Below, piece after piece: positions 35,316 to 43,746 of a stretch of 64,000 nucleotides of DNA. A program made the translations under genes and the position numbers. Source of the DNA: CBDFLD01 sp965249005 (GTDB lineage Bacteria > Acidobacteriota > UBA6911). Location: positions 620,001-684,000 of the forward strand of contig CBDFLD010000023.1 in NCBI GenBank assembly GCA_965249005.1, written 5' to 3'. Position 1 is the first letter of the stretch; each line of letters opens with the position of its first letter. The notes below the pieces were generated by a model. The model was not told the DNA's origin and searched no databases. It saw nothing but the letters and a program-made list of their open reading frames with translations.

Positions 35316-37532
35316 TTATTCCGAATCCGATGTATGCGCTATCTTCTTTATCTCAACAAATATAGGTTCGATCGCTGGTATATCGAGTTGAAACTCGAGC
35401 AGACCGTCTGGCTGGACCATGACCTCTTTTCGAAAAAGAGAATTGTCCCCGTCGGAGGCCTCCACGACAAATAGACCGGTCGCATAGACTTGCCACTGCA
35501 TGCTTCCGGCGCCGAATCCCTGCGTGGAGAAGCCGATGGTGGCCGATCGGGAAACCACGTCCCAGATACGCCAGCGGCTATGAACGAGATCGGGCATGCC
35601 GGGCAGACTGGAACGCGCCAGCGCGACGATCGGCGACCGGCAAGCAGCATCGAGCGCCACGTAGAGACTGCCCCGATGACGTCGCTGCCCGATAACCCCC
35701 TTGGAACGCTCAAAATCGACGGCGAGGTCCGTGTTGTCGAATCGTATGGTCTGGAGATGATCGCGATTCTCGATTCTCCACATGTTCTCGCTGACTTTTC
35801 GGATACGGGTGTTGAAGAACCCGTTGGCGATGCCAGCAAAATGACTCGCGGTGACGGGAGTCAATTCCCGGGTCCGCGCAAGCTCGAGGTTTGCCTTTAC
35901 CGCTTGCAAACTCGGCAGTCGCTCACCGGAATACATGTGGTAGTAGATATTGAAAGGTTTGAGCCGGATTGGAGCCTCGACATTCCGCAGAGTCGCGTTG
36001 AGGTGCTGAAATCCAAAGAAACGTTCAGTCCAGAGCCCGGTGTAGGTGTTTTCGTTACTCGTGGAGGCGTAGACCTGCCAGTACGGACCGACTTTCAGAC
36101 CGACCGGCGAAACCCAAATGTAGGAGGCGAACTCTTCGTCGAACCGGGTGTCTCCCCCGTTGATGTTGCGCGTTCCGGATATTTTCGCCGCGCGAAGCGC
36201 TGCGGCGAAGGGCTCGCAGTTTCCGGACCACTGAACGACCTCCACGCGCTTTCCCGGGGGCAAGAGCCGGGTGATGAAATCGATCGAGCCTTGAATGTCA
36301 TGCTTCAAGTCGAAGGGATGCAGCGAGTACGCACGAGGCTGGCTGTACTCAACCTCGCTCTGGCGCAAAGATTCGTCGTAGCGTCCTTCTTTGCTGGAGT
36401 CATAGTCCCGAAAGAACCCCCAATCGAGCGGATGGGTGTACGTATGGGTTCCTGCTTCTACATGGGGTAGAGAAAAAATCCGGCGCGCCAACTGAAGTGA
36501 TTTGAGGCTTCCATACCATCGCGGGTCCAGGTCGGCGGCGATCGGCGCGACGGTCACGGGGAGATCGCGATAGGGCTCCAGGATCTCGGCAAAGATGACT
36601 TCCGCGGCCGAGGAGTATTTTCTCTTGTAGCTCGGAATCTGGCAGAGATTCCTCCACCCGTCCCCATCGATGTGGCTGTAGTAGATCCGTCGGCCCGAAA
36701 GAGTCGTGGTATCGGGCTTGGGAATATCGTCGGTGCCGAAGGCGAGTCGAAAGAACTCGAAGGGATTGATTCTCCATTGCCAGAAGTCGGTCTCCTCGAT
36801 CACATGGTGCGTGTAATCTCGAGCCACATAACCCCCGGTCGGGCCCTCGACAACAATGTGGCTATCACTCTCCGGATCGTCCCCCCGGCGAAGAACCAGG
36901 TGAGAGCGGAAACGTGGGTCGATCTTGCTGAACTGATGGTAAGGAGGAAGAACCCCGTCGAGTGAACGCTCGAATTCTACGACGGAAGGCGTTTTCTGAA
37001 TGATCTTGGAATCGTAAGTGACCAGGGCCGTGGATCTCTCGTCCCGAAGGCCCAACTTGGACAGAAGGCGGTTGATCTTGTCCTGAGGGGTGATTCGCCC
37101 CTGCCAGTCTTGTTGGGCTCCCAGCTCTCCGAGAACTACAAATCTTTTCCCTCGATCGATCAAGGCCTCGGCCCAGAGGAGAAAGGCTTCGGGATTTTCC
37201 ATGGCTCCGTCGAAGTACATCCAGCTGAGCACGCCGCGCAGGTGATTCAGACGGTCGACGCTCGGGAGAGGACTGCGGACATCGTGGTACTCCACGGTCA
37301 AGCCGAGGTGGTTCAACGGCATCTCCGCCATGTGGTGAATCCGGGATTCTTTGATCTTCGGTTCGTTGTGGCTGTCGTAGATCGCCAAGATGGTCCGGGG
37401 CACGAGAGTCTCGGCATCGGACCGGGCTATCGTCGCGGAGGCGTTCAGTATGAGAAAAAGAGCGACCGGTCCCGCGATCGTCACTCTACTCAGGCCTTGG
37501 AACGATCCGATCCAGCTCGACAGTCGCCACAT
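35316..37532 (-). CDS. pelA: PelA deacetylase part (polysaccharide deacetylase of the Pel system)
   Basis: 738 aa from the ATG at 37532, giving a signal peptide ending near NASATIA. A GTG at 37484, one base after the hydrolase stop, is an alternative. It corresponds to the reductase-like and deacetylase parts of PelA: the metal/catalytic motif YSHIDGDGW and the metal-binding pair in GTHTYTHPLDW. It removes acetyl groups from Pel in the periplasm so that the chain becomes cationic and can be exported. A C-terminal beta-rich part follows. The hydrolase domain, fused in Pseudomonas PelA, is here a separate upstream gene overlapping by 47 bases. Confidence 0.88.
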   Translation of the reverse strand: MWRLSSWIGSFQGLSRVTIAGPVALFLILNASATIARSDAETLVPRTILAIYDSHNEPKIKESRIHHMAEMPLNHLGLTVEYHDVRSPLPSVDRLNHLRGVLSWMYFDGAMENPEAFLLWAEALIDRGKRFVVLGELGAQQDWQGRITPQDKINRLLSKLGLRDERSTALVTYDSKIIQKTPSVVEFERSLDGVLPPYHQFSKIDPRFRSHLVLRRGDDPESDSHIVVEGPTGGYVARDYTHHVIEETDFWQWRINPFEFFRLAFGTDDIPKPDTTTLSGRRIYYSHIDGDGWRNLCQIPSYKRKYSSAAEVIFAEILEPYRDLPVTVAPIAADLDPRWYGSLKSLQLARRIFSLPHVEAGTHTYTHPLDWGFFRDYDSSKEGRYDESLRQSEVEYSQPRAYSLHPFDLKHDIQGSIDFITRLLPPGKRVEVVQWSGNCEPFAAALRAAKISGTRNINGGDTRFDEEFASYIWVSPVGLKVGPYWQVYASTSNENTYTGLWTERFFGFQHLNATLRNVEAPIRLKPFNIYYHMYSGERLPSLQAVKANLELARTRELTPVTASHFAGIANGFFNTRIRKVSENMWRIENRDHLQTIRFDNTDLAVDFERSKGVIGQRRHRGSLYVALDAACRSPIVALARSSLPGMPDLVHSRWRIWDVVSRSATIGFSTQGFGAGSMQWQVYATGLFVVEASDGDNSLFRKEVMVQPDGLLEFQLDIPAIEPIFVEIKKIAHTSDSE

Positions 37533-38331
37533 AAGGATTGAACCCGTTGCTTTCTTGCTCGCCATAGATTGTCCGGATTCCCTCATCATCGGAGGGATCC
37601 CAGTAATCCAAAGTGAAAATCTCCAGTCCGGGATGTCGGGTGCGGATCCCTTGAAGGAGCTGCACCTGTCTCTGATACTCTTCGTCAGGAACCCTGCGGT
37701 ACTGCTTGCTCGAAAAATCAAAATCGGTGAAGCACGATTCCGCCAACTCCATGTCGATGTAATCCGCCACCTCCGGCAGGATCGCGTAGGCTCGATTCAT
37801 CATGATTCGGATGGAAGGGAAGCGCCCGCGTATCTCCGCGACCAGTTTTGCCGACGACGACGTCATCCCTCGAAATCTCACGGCATCCGTACTTTCCAGA
37901 TAGGCTGCGTTATCGAGCGTGTCCAGAAATAGCCCATGAAACCCGCTATCCAGGATCTCGGGTATCAAATGGTCCAGCACCCGATCCCGCCAAAGGGCAC
38001 TCCGAAGATCCACGAAGTAGCTTCCGGGCCAGTTGGGATTCTCGTCGAGTAGAATCCCTTCCGCGTGGACCGTGCTGAAATAGGAACGATAGCGTTCGAC
38101 TTCCCCCAGGCTGATGTAGCCAAGGATGGTCGTGCCTGCATCGACCAACGGTGATATCGGTGGATGGGACTCACTGTCGAAGACCAGGAGGTGGTAGTCG
38201 GCAAACGCACCCGGCGCGGCCTCATCACTATAGTATGCGAGCCACTTGGCGTGCGTGGAGGCCTCGAATGGCGCACACGATTGCCAGCCCAAAGAGAGAA
38301 GTCCCAGAATCCAGACCGCGCGAGAAGCCAT
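37486..38331 (-). CDS. PelA hydrolase part (GH114-like endo-alpha-1,4-N-acetylgalactosaminidase)
   Basis: 281 aa. An N-terminal secretion signal (MASRAVWILGLLSLGWQSCA) could be a lipoprotein signal, though the lipobox is poor. It is followed by a TIM-barrel of the GH114/PelA hydrolase family. Typical segments are ILGYISLGEVERY, the strand HGLFLDTLDN, MMNRAYAILPEVADYID followed by MELAESCF, and FTLDYWDP. In Pseudomonas this domain is the N-terminal part of PelA and trims Pel during export. It is the first pel gene and lies 79 bases after the candidate selenoprotein gene on the same strand. Confidence 0.87.
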   Translation of the reverse strand: MASRAVWILGLLSLGWQSCAPFEASTHAKWLAYYSDEAAPGAFADYHLLVFDSESHPPISPLVDAGTTILGYISLGEVERYRSYFSTVHAEGILLDENPNWPGSYFVDLRSALWRDRVLDHLIPEILDSGFHGLFLDTLDNAAYLESTDAVRFRGMTSSSAKLVAEIRGRFPSIRIMMNRAYAILPEVADYIDMELAESCFTDFDFSSKQYRRVPDEEYQRQVQLLQGIRTRHPGLEIFTLDYWDPSDDEGIRTIYGEQESNGFNPYVATVELDRIVPRPE

Positions 38332-38410
38332 CCCATAGCATATCGGGAGACCCTGCCCTCCGGATTAGGAGGGTATCCAAAGAAGTGAAAACGGAGAGTG
38401 ATTTTAATGG

Positions 38411-38914
38411 CTAGAACAGGGATTCGGGTGGAATTACGAGAGGCTCGTTCCTCCATTGCCCGCCGATGATCGCTTGCCGAATCTGCGCCGGAGCGAACCC
38501 TTCACGCGTCATTCGATCCGCAAGGAGGACCTCCTTGATGCAGGTCGCTCAGCCTCCGCCATGATCCGTGGCGTAACAATCCAAGAGACTTCCATGCCCG
38601 CGAACATCGCAATAGCAATAACAGGGTTGCTGAGCCAACACCTCGGGGATATTTCCGGCGACGCGGTAGGCATGCTCCACGATCGGATAGTCGGCAAACT
38701 TCTCGGGAGATAGCGTTTCAGGAAAAGGTCGCGCAAATTCCAGGTCCGAATGGTATGGAGGCACGCGATCTTCCGTATCAGGGGCGGAGGGCGGCTCCTC
38801 CGTTGAGGGAACCGGTGCGGTGGATTCGGACGGAGTTTCCCGTGAACAGGCCGTGAGCCAGAGGGCCAGAATCAAGAGGATGGAACCGAACATCCGAGAG
38901 CGAACGAGTGACAA
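38411..38914 (-). CDS. PCYCGC-family lipoprotein, candidate selenoprotein (in-frame TGA as Sec122)
   Basis: Read through the TGA at 38549-38551, the frame encodes 167 aa. The start is a TTG at 38914 with GGAGG nine bases upstream; an ATG at 38893 is an alternative. A lipoprotein signal ends at LTAC (Cys23), then a Pro/Glu-rich linker, then PCYCYC (Cys98, 100, 102), GHGSLLDCY (Cys113), DHGGG, Sec122 and ATC (Cys125). After the TGA the same frame continues with 45 family-like residues (IKEVLLADRMTREG, QIRQAI) to a TAG. In the PCYCGC family (PF13798) this place holds the first Cys of a CxxC after an Asp-His-Gly/Ala segment, so Sec replaces Cys in a UxxC motif. A SECIS-like hairpin follows. It is probably an envelope redox or metal protein; no function is known. 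It lies between pepP and pelA on the same strand. Confidence 0.8.
38521..38537 (-). promoter_or_regulatory. bacterial SECIS-like stem-loop
   Basis: On the coding strand, CAAGGAGGTCCTCCTTG can fold as an AAGGA/TCCTT stem with the apical loop GGUCC. The loop begins 17 bases after the TGA. In E. coli fdhF the GGUCU loop begins 18 bases after the UGA, and SelB needs the loop G and U. The stem, loop and spacing therefore all agree with selenocysteine insertion. The stem still encodes family-like residues (IKEVLL), as a bacterial SECIS must. Confidence 0.78.
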
Positions 38915-38985
38915 GCGAGGGTACCTCCGCCAGTTTATGCTCAAAGAATCATACCATACAGAGTTGGAACATCACGTCACGGCCA

Positions 38986-40383
38986 CTACCCCACCATAGC
39001 GGCTTCAACCTCGGCGACCGTTTTCGGAATGCCGGGCCCGAGCACGCGCGCCCCCCTGGAAGTCACGAGTACGTTGTCTTCGATCCGAATTCCGCCGAAG
39101 GATCGAAATTTCCCCAGTTTGTCGTAGGCGACGAAATCGGCATGCCGACGCCCTTGTTGCCATTGGTCCATCAAGGCCGGGATGAAGTACAGTCCCGGCT
39201 CCACAGTTAAGACGTAGCCCTCCTGCAAGGTGCGGTCCAGGCGCAAGAAGCTGAGCCCGAACTGCGTGCTGCGGGCGCTTCCTTTGCGATAGCCTACCGC
39301 GTCACCCAGGTCTTCCATGTCATGTACATCGAGGCCCAGCATATGTCCAAGACCGTGCGGGAAAAACAGCGCGTGAGCTCCTGCCGCCACGGCAGCTGCG
39401 GCTTCCCCTCGCATGAGACCGATCGATTTCAACCCTTCCACCATGACTTCCGCCGCGCGCAGATGTATCTCCCGAAACGAGGCCTCGGGGCGGATCGCAT
39501 CGATCGCACCCAGCTGAGCGCGCAACACCGTCTCATAGATGTCCCTCTGTTCGCTCGTGTATTTCCCATTCACGGGAAAGGTACGGGTGATGTCCGAAGC
39601 GTAAAAACGACTCGACTCCGAGCCGGCATCGATCAGCAGTAACTGTCCGTCCTCGAGCTCATGATCGTAGGCATGGTTGTGTAGAACCTCGCCACGGACG
39701 GTGACGATCGGGTTGTATGCTTGTTGATGATCCTCGGACAAGGCAACGCCTTGAATCGCGCCCGCGACCTGGTACTCATACAGACCCGGTCGGGTCAGAG
39801 CCATGGCATGACGATGCATTCGGTCCGTCACGGTTAGCGCATCCTCGATCTCGGACACTTCCAGCTCCGTTTTGACCGAGCGCTGCCTCGCCACGGCTTC
39901 GATCAGGCTCTCCGACGCTCCGGTCACGACTTCCGTCCAGTCCATGATCAGAAGCTCCGCGATGCGGAAAATCGAGGAAGCCTGATAGGGCGGCAGGTAG
40001 TGAATATTGCCATGTTCTTTTCGGGCCTTGGCCAAATAGACTCCCAGCCGGGCAATGTCATCGACTGTTTCCACCCCGGCGCGCGCCGCAATCTCCGGAC
40101 CGGATTCGCTGGGTCCGCTCCAAACAACGTCGTCCATGGTGGTCGGTCGCAAGAAAAGCACGTCATGATCCGGCTCAGGATAGGAAAGCAGAGCCAGGTC
40201 CGGGACGGACAGACCGGTGTAGTAAAGAAAGTGGGAGTTTTGCCTGAAAGGATAAGTATTATCGCGGTAGGTCCTCGGCTGCAAAATGTGACCGATCCAG
40301 AGAACCGCTCCTCCACCCACTGCACTTCGAACTTCGTTGCGGCGATCTCTGAAGATGCGAGACCAATCGGTTTTTGCCTGCAT
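38986..40383 (-). CDS. pepP: Xaa-Pro aminopeptidase (aminopeptidase P, M24B)
   Basis: 465 aa. It removes an N-terminal residue before proline. The N-terminal domain has YPFRQNSHFLYYTG, typical of PepP. The pita-bread domain carries the dinuclear metal ligands: Asp in LLIDAG, Asp in SDITRTFPV, His in HGLGHMLGLDVHD, Glu in LTVEPGLYF and Glu in GGIRIEDNV. It starts at the ATG at 40383. It is encoded 71 bases upstream of the candidate selenoprotein start on the same strand, so the two could share a transcript. It is cytosolic, with no signal peptide. Confidence 0.94.
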   Translation of the reverse strand: MQAKTDWSRIFRDRRNEVRSAVGGGAVLWIGHILQPRTYRDNTYPFRQNSHFLYYTGLSVPDLALLSYPEPDHDVLFLRPTTMDDVVWSGPSESGPEIAARAGVETVDDIARLGVYLAKARKEHGNIHYLPPYQASSIFRIAELLIMDWTEVVTGASESLIEAVARQRSVKTELEVSEIEDALTVTDRMHRHAMALTRPGLYEYQVAGAIQGVALSEDHQQAYNPIVTVRGEVLHNHAYDHELEDGQLLLIDAGSESSRFYASDITRTFPVNGKYTSEQRDIYETVLRAQLGAIDAIRPEASFREIHLRAAEVMVEGLKSIGLMRGEAAAAVAAGAHALFFPHGLGHMLGLDVHDMEDLGDAVGYRKGSARSTQFGLSFLRLDRTLQEGYVLTVEPGLYFIPALMDQWQQGRRHADFVAYDKLGKFRSFGGIRIEDNVLVTSRGARVLGPGIPKTVAEVEAAMVG

Positions 40384-40402
40384 GCGTTTTGCTCCATCAT
40401 AG

Positions 40403-40452
40403 CGGCGGCGTCACGCCGCCGTTGGAATGAGCATTATACAGCCCTACGGGCT
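40403..40452. repeat. two small hairpins upstream of pepP
   Basis: CGGCGGCG / CGCCGCCG (40403-40410 and 40414-40421) forms a perfect 8-bp stem with loop TCA. AGCCC / GGGCT (40440-40444 and 40448-40452) forms a second stem with loop TAC. They lie between pepP and the HNH gene. There is no T-run, so they look like extragenic palindromes rather than terminators. Similar GC-rich hairpins occur at 19358-19463 and 41758-41772. Confidence 0.6.
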
Positions 40453-40501
40453 CTTTGAGCGGGTTTGGCTACGCGAAGATTCCATTTGTTCATCTAGACG
40501 C

Positions 40502-41611
40502 CTACGCGCAAGCGAGTGGCGGCGAGCGAGGCGTGAGGATGACGTACACCGACAAGGCTTCCGAAACACGGCTGGGTGAGTGCCGATACCTCGCCATCTT
40601 CTCTTTCCCATACTCCCGTTCGGCCAGATAACCGTTGTGCGCACGGCACATCAGAACGATGTTGTCCGCGCTGTGGTCTCCCCCAAGGGCAAAAGGTCTC
40701 CGGTGGTGGAACTCCAGCCGGTCCCGCTCCGAGCAGTGCTTGCCGTGTTCATCAACAAAAGCACATCGGCCTTCGTCGCGGGTCTGCACGGCGCGTTTGA
40801 CGGGGGCTGGGATGTAACGCGACGACGGCTTTGTATCCGTCTTCTCGAGGCTCTTGCGAGGCTTATCTGTCTTTCCATATCGCCGTGCTTCGAGACGCTC
40901 GAGTCTCTCGGTTACTGCTTGGTCAATGACGATCGCAAGATCGGCCGTACCTGTCAGGATACGGAGGCGTTCAAGCTTTTCGCGAAGTTCCGCCGACGCG
41001 GTGAATTGAACTTTGTACCGCAATGGTCCCAGTGGTTCCATCACCTTGGCAGGCTGCTTCACTGCTGCAGCCTTTGGAACAACTCTTTCCGGACGGAGTG
41101 GTCCAGCAGACGCTGATTGAGGAGGTGCGATCGGCAATGCAGTGGGTCTACGCTGCGGCAGCTTGCGCACGACGGTGGGAACATCCGGCCGTGGCGCTAG
41201 CTCCACTATTAGCTGTTCTATCTGGCGTTTGGACTTGTGCGTTGCGCGAGCTAAGAGATCGTCCCGATTGGACTCAGTAAGATGTGCGGCAAGCGTCGAA
41301 ATGCCACTCAGGTGAAGGCGGCCATCGCGGAGCATCTCCAGCAGTACCGGATGTCGCCGCGCCGTCCGAGCCGCAGTAATGCGCATATACGATTCTGACT
41401 CAGATAGATGCAGTGCCTCCATGCAGTAGCTAAACATCGAAGAACAGGCATGGCGAGCATAGAGTCTGCGTGCATCTACTTCGCCGATATGAGCCACGAG
41501 CTCGGACTCAACACGCCGTGATTGCTGCACAAGCTCCGACAATCGTCGAAGCAACTCGTCGTCGGACAGTTTCTTGAGTGTAATGGTTTTGTTTTGAAGT
41601 TTAGATGCCAT
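40502..41611 (-). CDS. DUF222-like HNH endonuclease protein
   Basis: 369 aa. An N-terminal helical region of the DUF222 type (LSDDELLRRLSELVQQSRRVESELVAH shortened here; GRLHLSGISTLAAHL) is followed by a basic linker and a C-terminal HNH nuclease domain. The HNH core is LEFHHRRPFALGGDHSADNI with LMCRAHN, and Cys residues at CAF and HCSERD are likely zinc ligands. These genes are common in high-GC genomes, often in many copies, and are suspected to be mobile or defence-related. No partner gene is seen. It starts at the ATG at 41611. Confidence 0.87.
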   Translation of the reverse strand: MASKLQNKTITLKKLSDDELLRRLSELVQQSRRVESELVAHIGEVDARRLYARHACSSMFSYCMEALHLSESESYMRITAARTARRHPVLLEMLRDGRLHLSGISTLAAHLTESNRDDLLARATHKSKRQIEQLIVELAPRPDVPTVVRKLPQRRPTALPIAPPQSASAGPLRPERVVPKAAAVKQPAKVMEPLGPLRYKVQFTASAELREKLERLRILTGTADLAIVIDQAVTERLERLEARRYGKTDKPRKSLEKTDTKPSSRYIPAPVKRAVQTRDEGRCAFVDEHGKHCSERDRLEFHHRRPFALGGDHSADNIVLMCRAHNGYLAEREYGKEKMARYRHSPSRVSEALSVYVILTPRSPPLACA

Positions 41612-41815
41612 GCTTGATTTATACCATGGACTTTTTTCGAGCCCTGAGCTGGTCTGTGCTGCATGTAAAGGCTTCGAGATGACCTCGAAAGCCTCGAAAG
41701 AGGATTGACGATCCGGTGGGGCACTAGCGAGGCAAAAAGGGCCTACCTAGAATGCCACTGAGCTTCGCTCAGGACGCGACCTGGAAAAGTTGTCAAGAAG
41801 GAAAGAACGATTTTT

Positions 41816-42022
41816 TTGATCTCTTTTCCCAGTAGCGTGCCGAAGGCGCTTAAACCAGTGGGCGGAAAAAAGAGGGACGTCCCAGACGTTTACCAAGTTG
41901 TGCGCGGGTTTCGTCGTATCTTGGTCACAGGCTTGCCACACCACGTCACCCATCGTCTGAGCATGGGCACAGCAAGCCAGAACCCCCGCCACCTCTTGTT
42001 CAACAAGTTTCTCGAAGCCTGA
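41816..42022 (+). pseudogene. possible remnant of an IS200-like/REP-associated tyrosine transposase
   Basis: Within the 413-base gap between the HNH gene and the beta-helix gene, one plus-strand frame contains RRILVTGLPHHVTHR at about 41908-41952. This resembles the conserved N-terminus of Y1 transposases (a GxPHHVTQR motif). Nothing of the catalytic HUH motif or tyrosine follows; the frame ends at 42022. Only the first 20 or so residues of the family remain. A CTGAGC/GCTCAG hairpin lies just before, at 41758-41772. The rest of the gap shows no gene. Confidence 0.35.
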
Positions 42023-42024
42023 GC

Positions 42025-43251
42025 TTACGGAATATCCGCTTGCGCAGCACAGCTTTCAATGGCGCCCTTCTCCATTCCCGTGATGACACCGTCCTTCTTC
42101 AAGCCATTCGTAAGGTGCGAAACGCAGCTTACGAACTGCCCATGATTGTTCGCTCCAGCAGCACATTCGGCGATTAGGTCGGAGATCGTACAGCCCCCTT
42201 CTAACAGATGGTTGGTCACACCACTGTCACAACCGTCTATTACGACGGTCGAGCTGAGGTTGGAGTTGGGACACGCATCCTCGCCATCCGGGATGCCATC
42301 GCCGTCCTGATCCTCGATTTTGACATCACACTCCGCGAACTCCGACGTGTTATTGTCCGGGTCGGTCGCTGTAGCAGTCACAAAAGCTCCGAGCGGCACG
42401 GGAAAGAAAGCGCTGAAGGCTGTATTGCCGCTGCCGTCCGTGGTCACCATAGCAGAGCCGAGAAACGTTTTACCCTCACCAAATCCCGAGGAATCACAAG
42501 TGCTATTGGCAAAGAATTCTAGCAGGAACGTAGTATTTGGCGTGCTGTCGAGCGTCCCCTGGACCCCGCCGGTGGTGGCAAACGTCACATCGGGGAAGTT
42601 CTGCAACTCGTTGGGGCCGGCATCGCCGTCCCCGGAATCGTTGGGAGTGACTCCATCGAGGCCGAGGTCGATACCCAGGTTCGTGTTGGCGAAGATGGAA
42701 TTGGATAGGATACGGTTGCCGGTGCCGGATGCTACGAACACTCCATCAAGGCCATTGAAAGCAATGGTATTTCCCGCACCGGTTGCTGTCCCCCCGATGG
42801 TGTTGTCTGATTGGTTCACCAACACACCATTTTGGGCGTTGGCCAGGGCGGTCGTGCCGGTGATATCCGTGCCGATGAGGTTGCCAGCTATTACGTTTCC
42901 GGCGCCATCGACACGCACACCATCAAGCCCGCTTGCGGAAATGATGTTTCGTTCGGCGGCATCGGCCACGCCATCGCCGTTTGTGCCAATCCGGTTCAAC
43001 GAGGCACCGATTGAGATTCGGACACCAAAGAACTGATTGCCCATGGCGACCGTGCCGGTGACGTCCGTACCAATAAAGTTCCCAGCCACCACGTTCTCAT
43101 CGGTTCCGGTGTCTTGGATACTCACACCGCTGGTTTCACCCGCTGAAATAATGTTTCGTTCGACGTCATCGGCCAACCCGTCGCCGTTTGTGCCAACCCG
43201 GTTATGATGCGCACCGCCGCCGATGGTAACAGTAACGGTTAGATTGCTCAT
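42025..43251 (-). CDS. parallel beta-helix repeat protein with C-terminal Ca-binding repeat, probably 5'-truncated
   Basis: About 408 aa from the ATG at 43251, though the true start is unclear and the frame stays open to 43578 with non-homologous sequence. Repeats such as NRIGTNGDGVADAAERNIIS and VIAGNLIGTDITGTTAL are right-handed beta-helix units found in surface or secreted proteins. The C-terminus has a thrombospondin-3-like calcium repeat DQDGDGIPDGEDACP and a cysteine-rich tail. There is no signal peptide, and the first repeat begins abruptly, since VAM.N occurs in the middle of a repeat elsewhere in the protein. The gene looks like a fragment of a larger secreted protein. Confidence 0.6.
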   Translation of the reverse strand: MSNLTVTVTIGGGAHHNRVGTNGDGLADDVERNIISAGETSGVSIQDTGTDENVVAGNFIGTDVTGTVAMGNQFFGVRISIGASLNRIGTNGDGVADAAERNIISASGLDGVRVDGAGNVIAGNLIGTDITGTTALANAQNGVLVNQSDNTIGGTATGAGNTIAFNGLDGVFVASGTGNRILSNSIFANTNLGIDLGLDGVTPNDSGDGDAGPNELQNFPDVTFATTGGVQGTLDSTPNTTFLLEFFANSTCDSSGFGEGKTFLGSAMVTTDGSGNTAFSAFFPVPLGAFVTATATDPDNNTSEFAECDVKIEDQDGDGIPDGEDACPNSNLSSTVVIDGCDSGVTNHLLEGGCTISDLIAECAAGANNHGQFVSCVSHLTNGLKKDGVITGMEKGAIESCAAQADIP

Positions 43252-43746
43252 GGCTACCGGAAAGTACACCTTGGGATACGTCGCGCACCGTGCCGACGAT
43301 TGCACCCGTATTTGTCTGAGCATAAAGGGGATCAGCGACTGCGCAGACGTGCACAACGCACAGTACGACAATTGTCTTGGTGCGAACGACTTCCTTGCTA
43401 AATGAAACGCGTGAGATTTCGCACGTCGTTTTTCATGCGTCAACCGCCGGTGTGAGCCTATGGTTCGCTGGAGTTCCCCCTGCTCTGGAACTCTGCACGT
43501 GCACGAATGCGAATTTGACACAAGTGATTTACTATCAATATTAGCCCGGGCGGCGTTCCATTTCAATCCATTCGGCATCTAGGGGGTCCCGCCGATTTCT
43601 AAATGCTGACAAGATTCAAGCATCCGCCCATTTGTAATAGTTGCACTTAGCACGCGAAAACCACGCCAGGACATGTTCTGCCTATGAAATTCTCGGATTG
43701 CGGCAACCCGTTGGTCGGGCGATCTGCTCAAGATCAGTTGGGAGGG

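Noticed and set aside
38549..38551. TGA as the normal stop of a shorter 121-residue PCYCGC lipoprotein
   Set aside because: The same frame continues for 45 residues that fit the family's C-terminus, including the second Cys of CxxC, and a SECIS-like hairpin sits at the expected distance.
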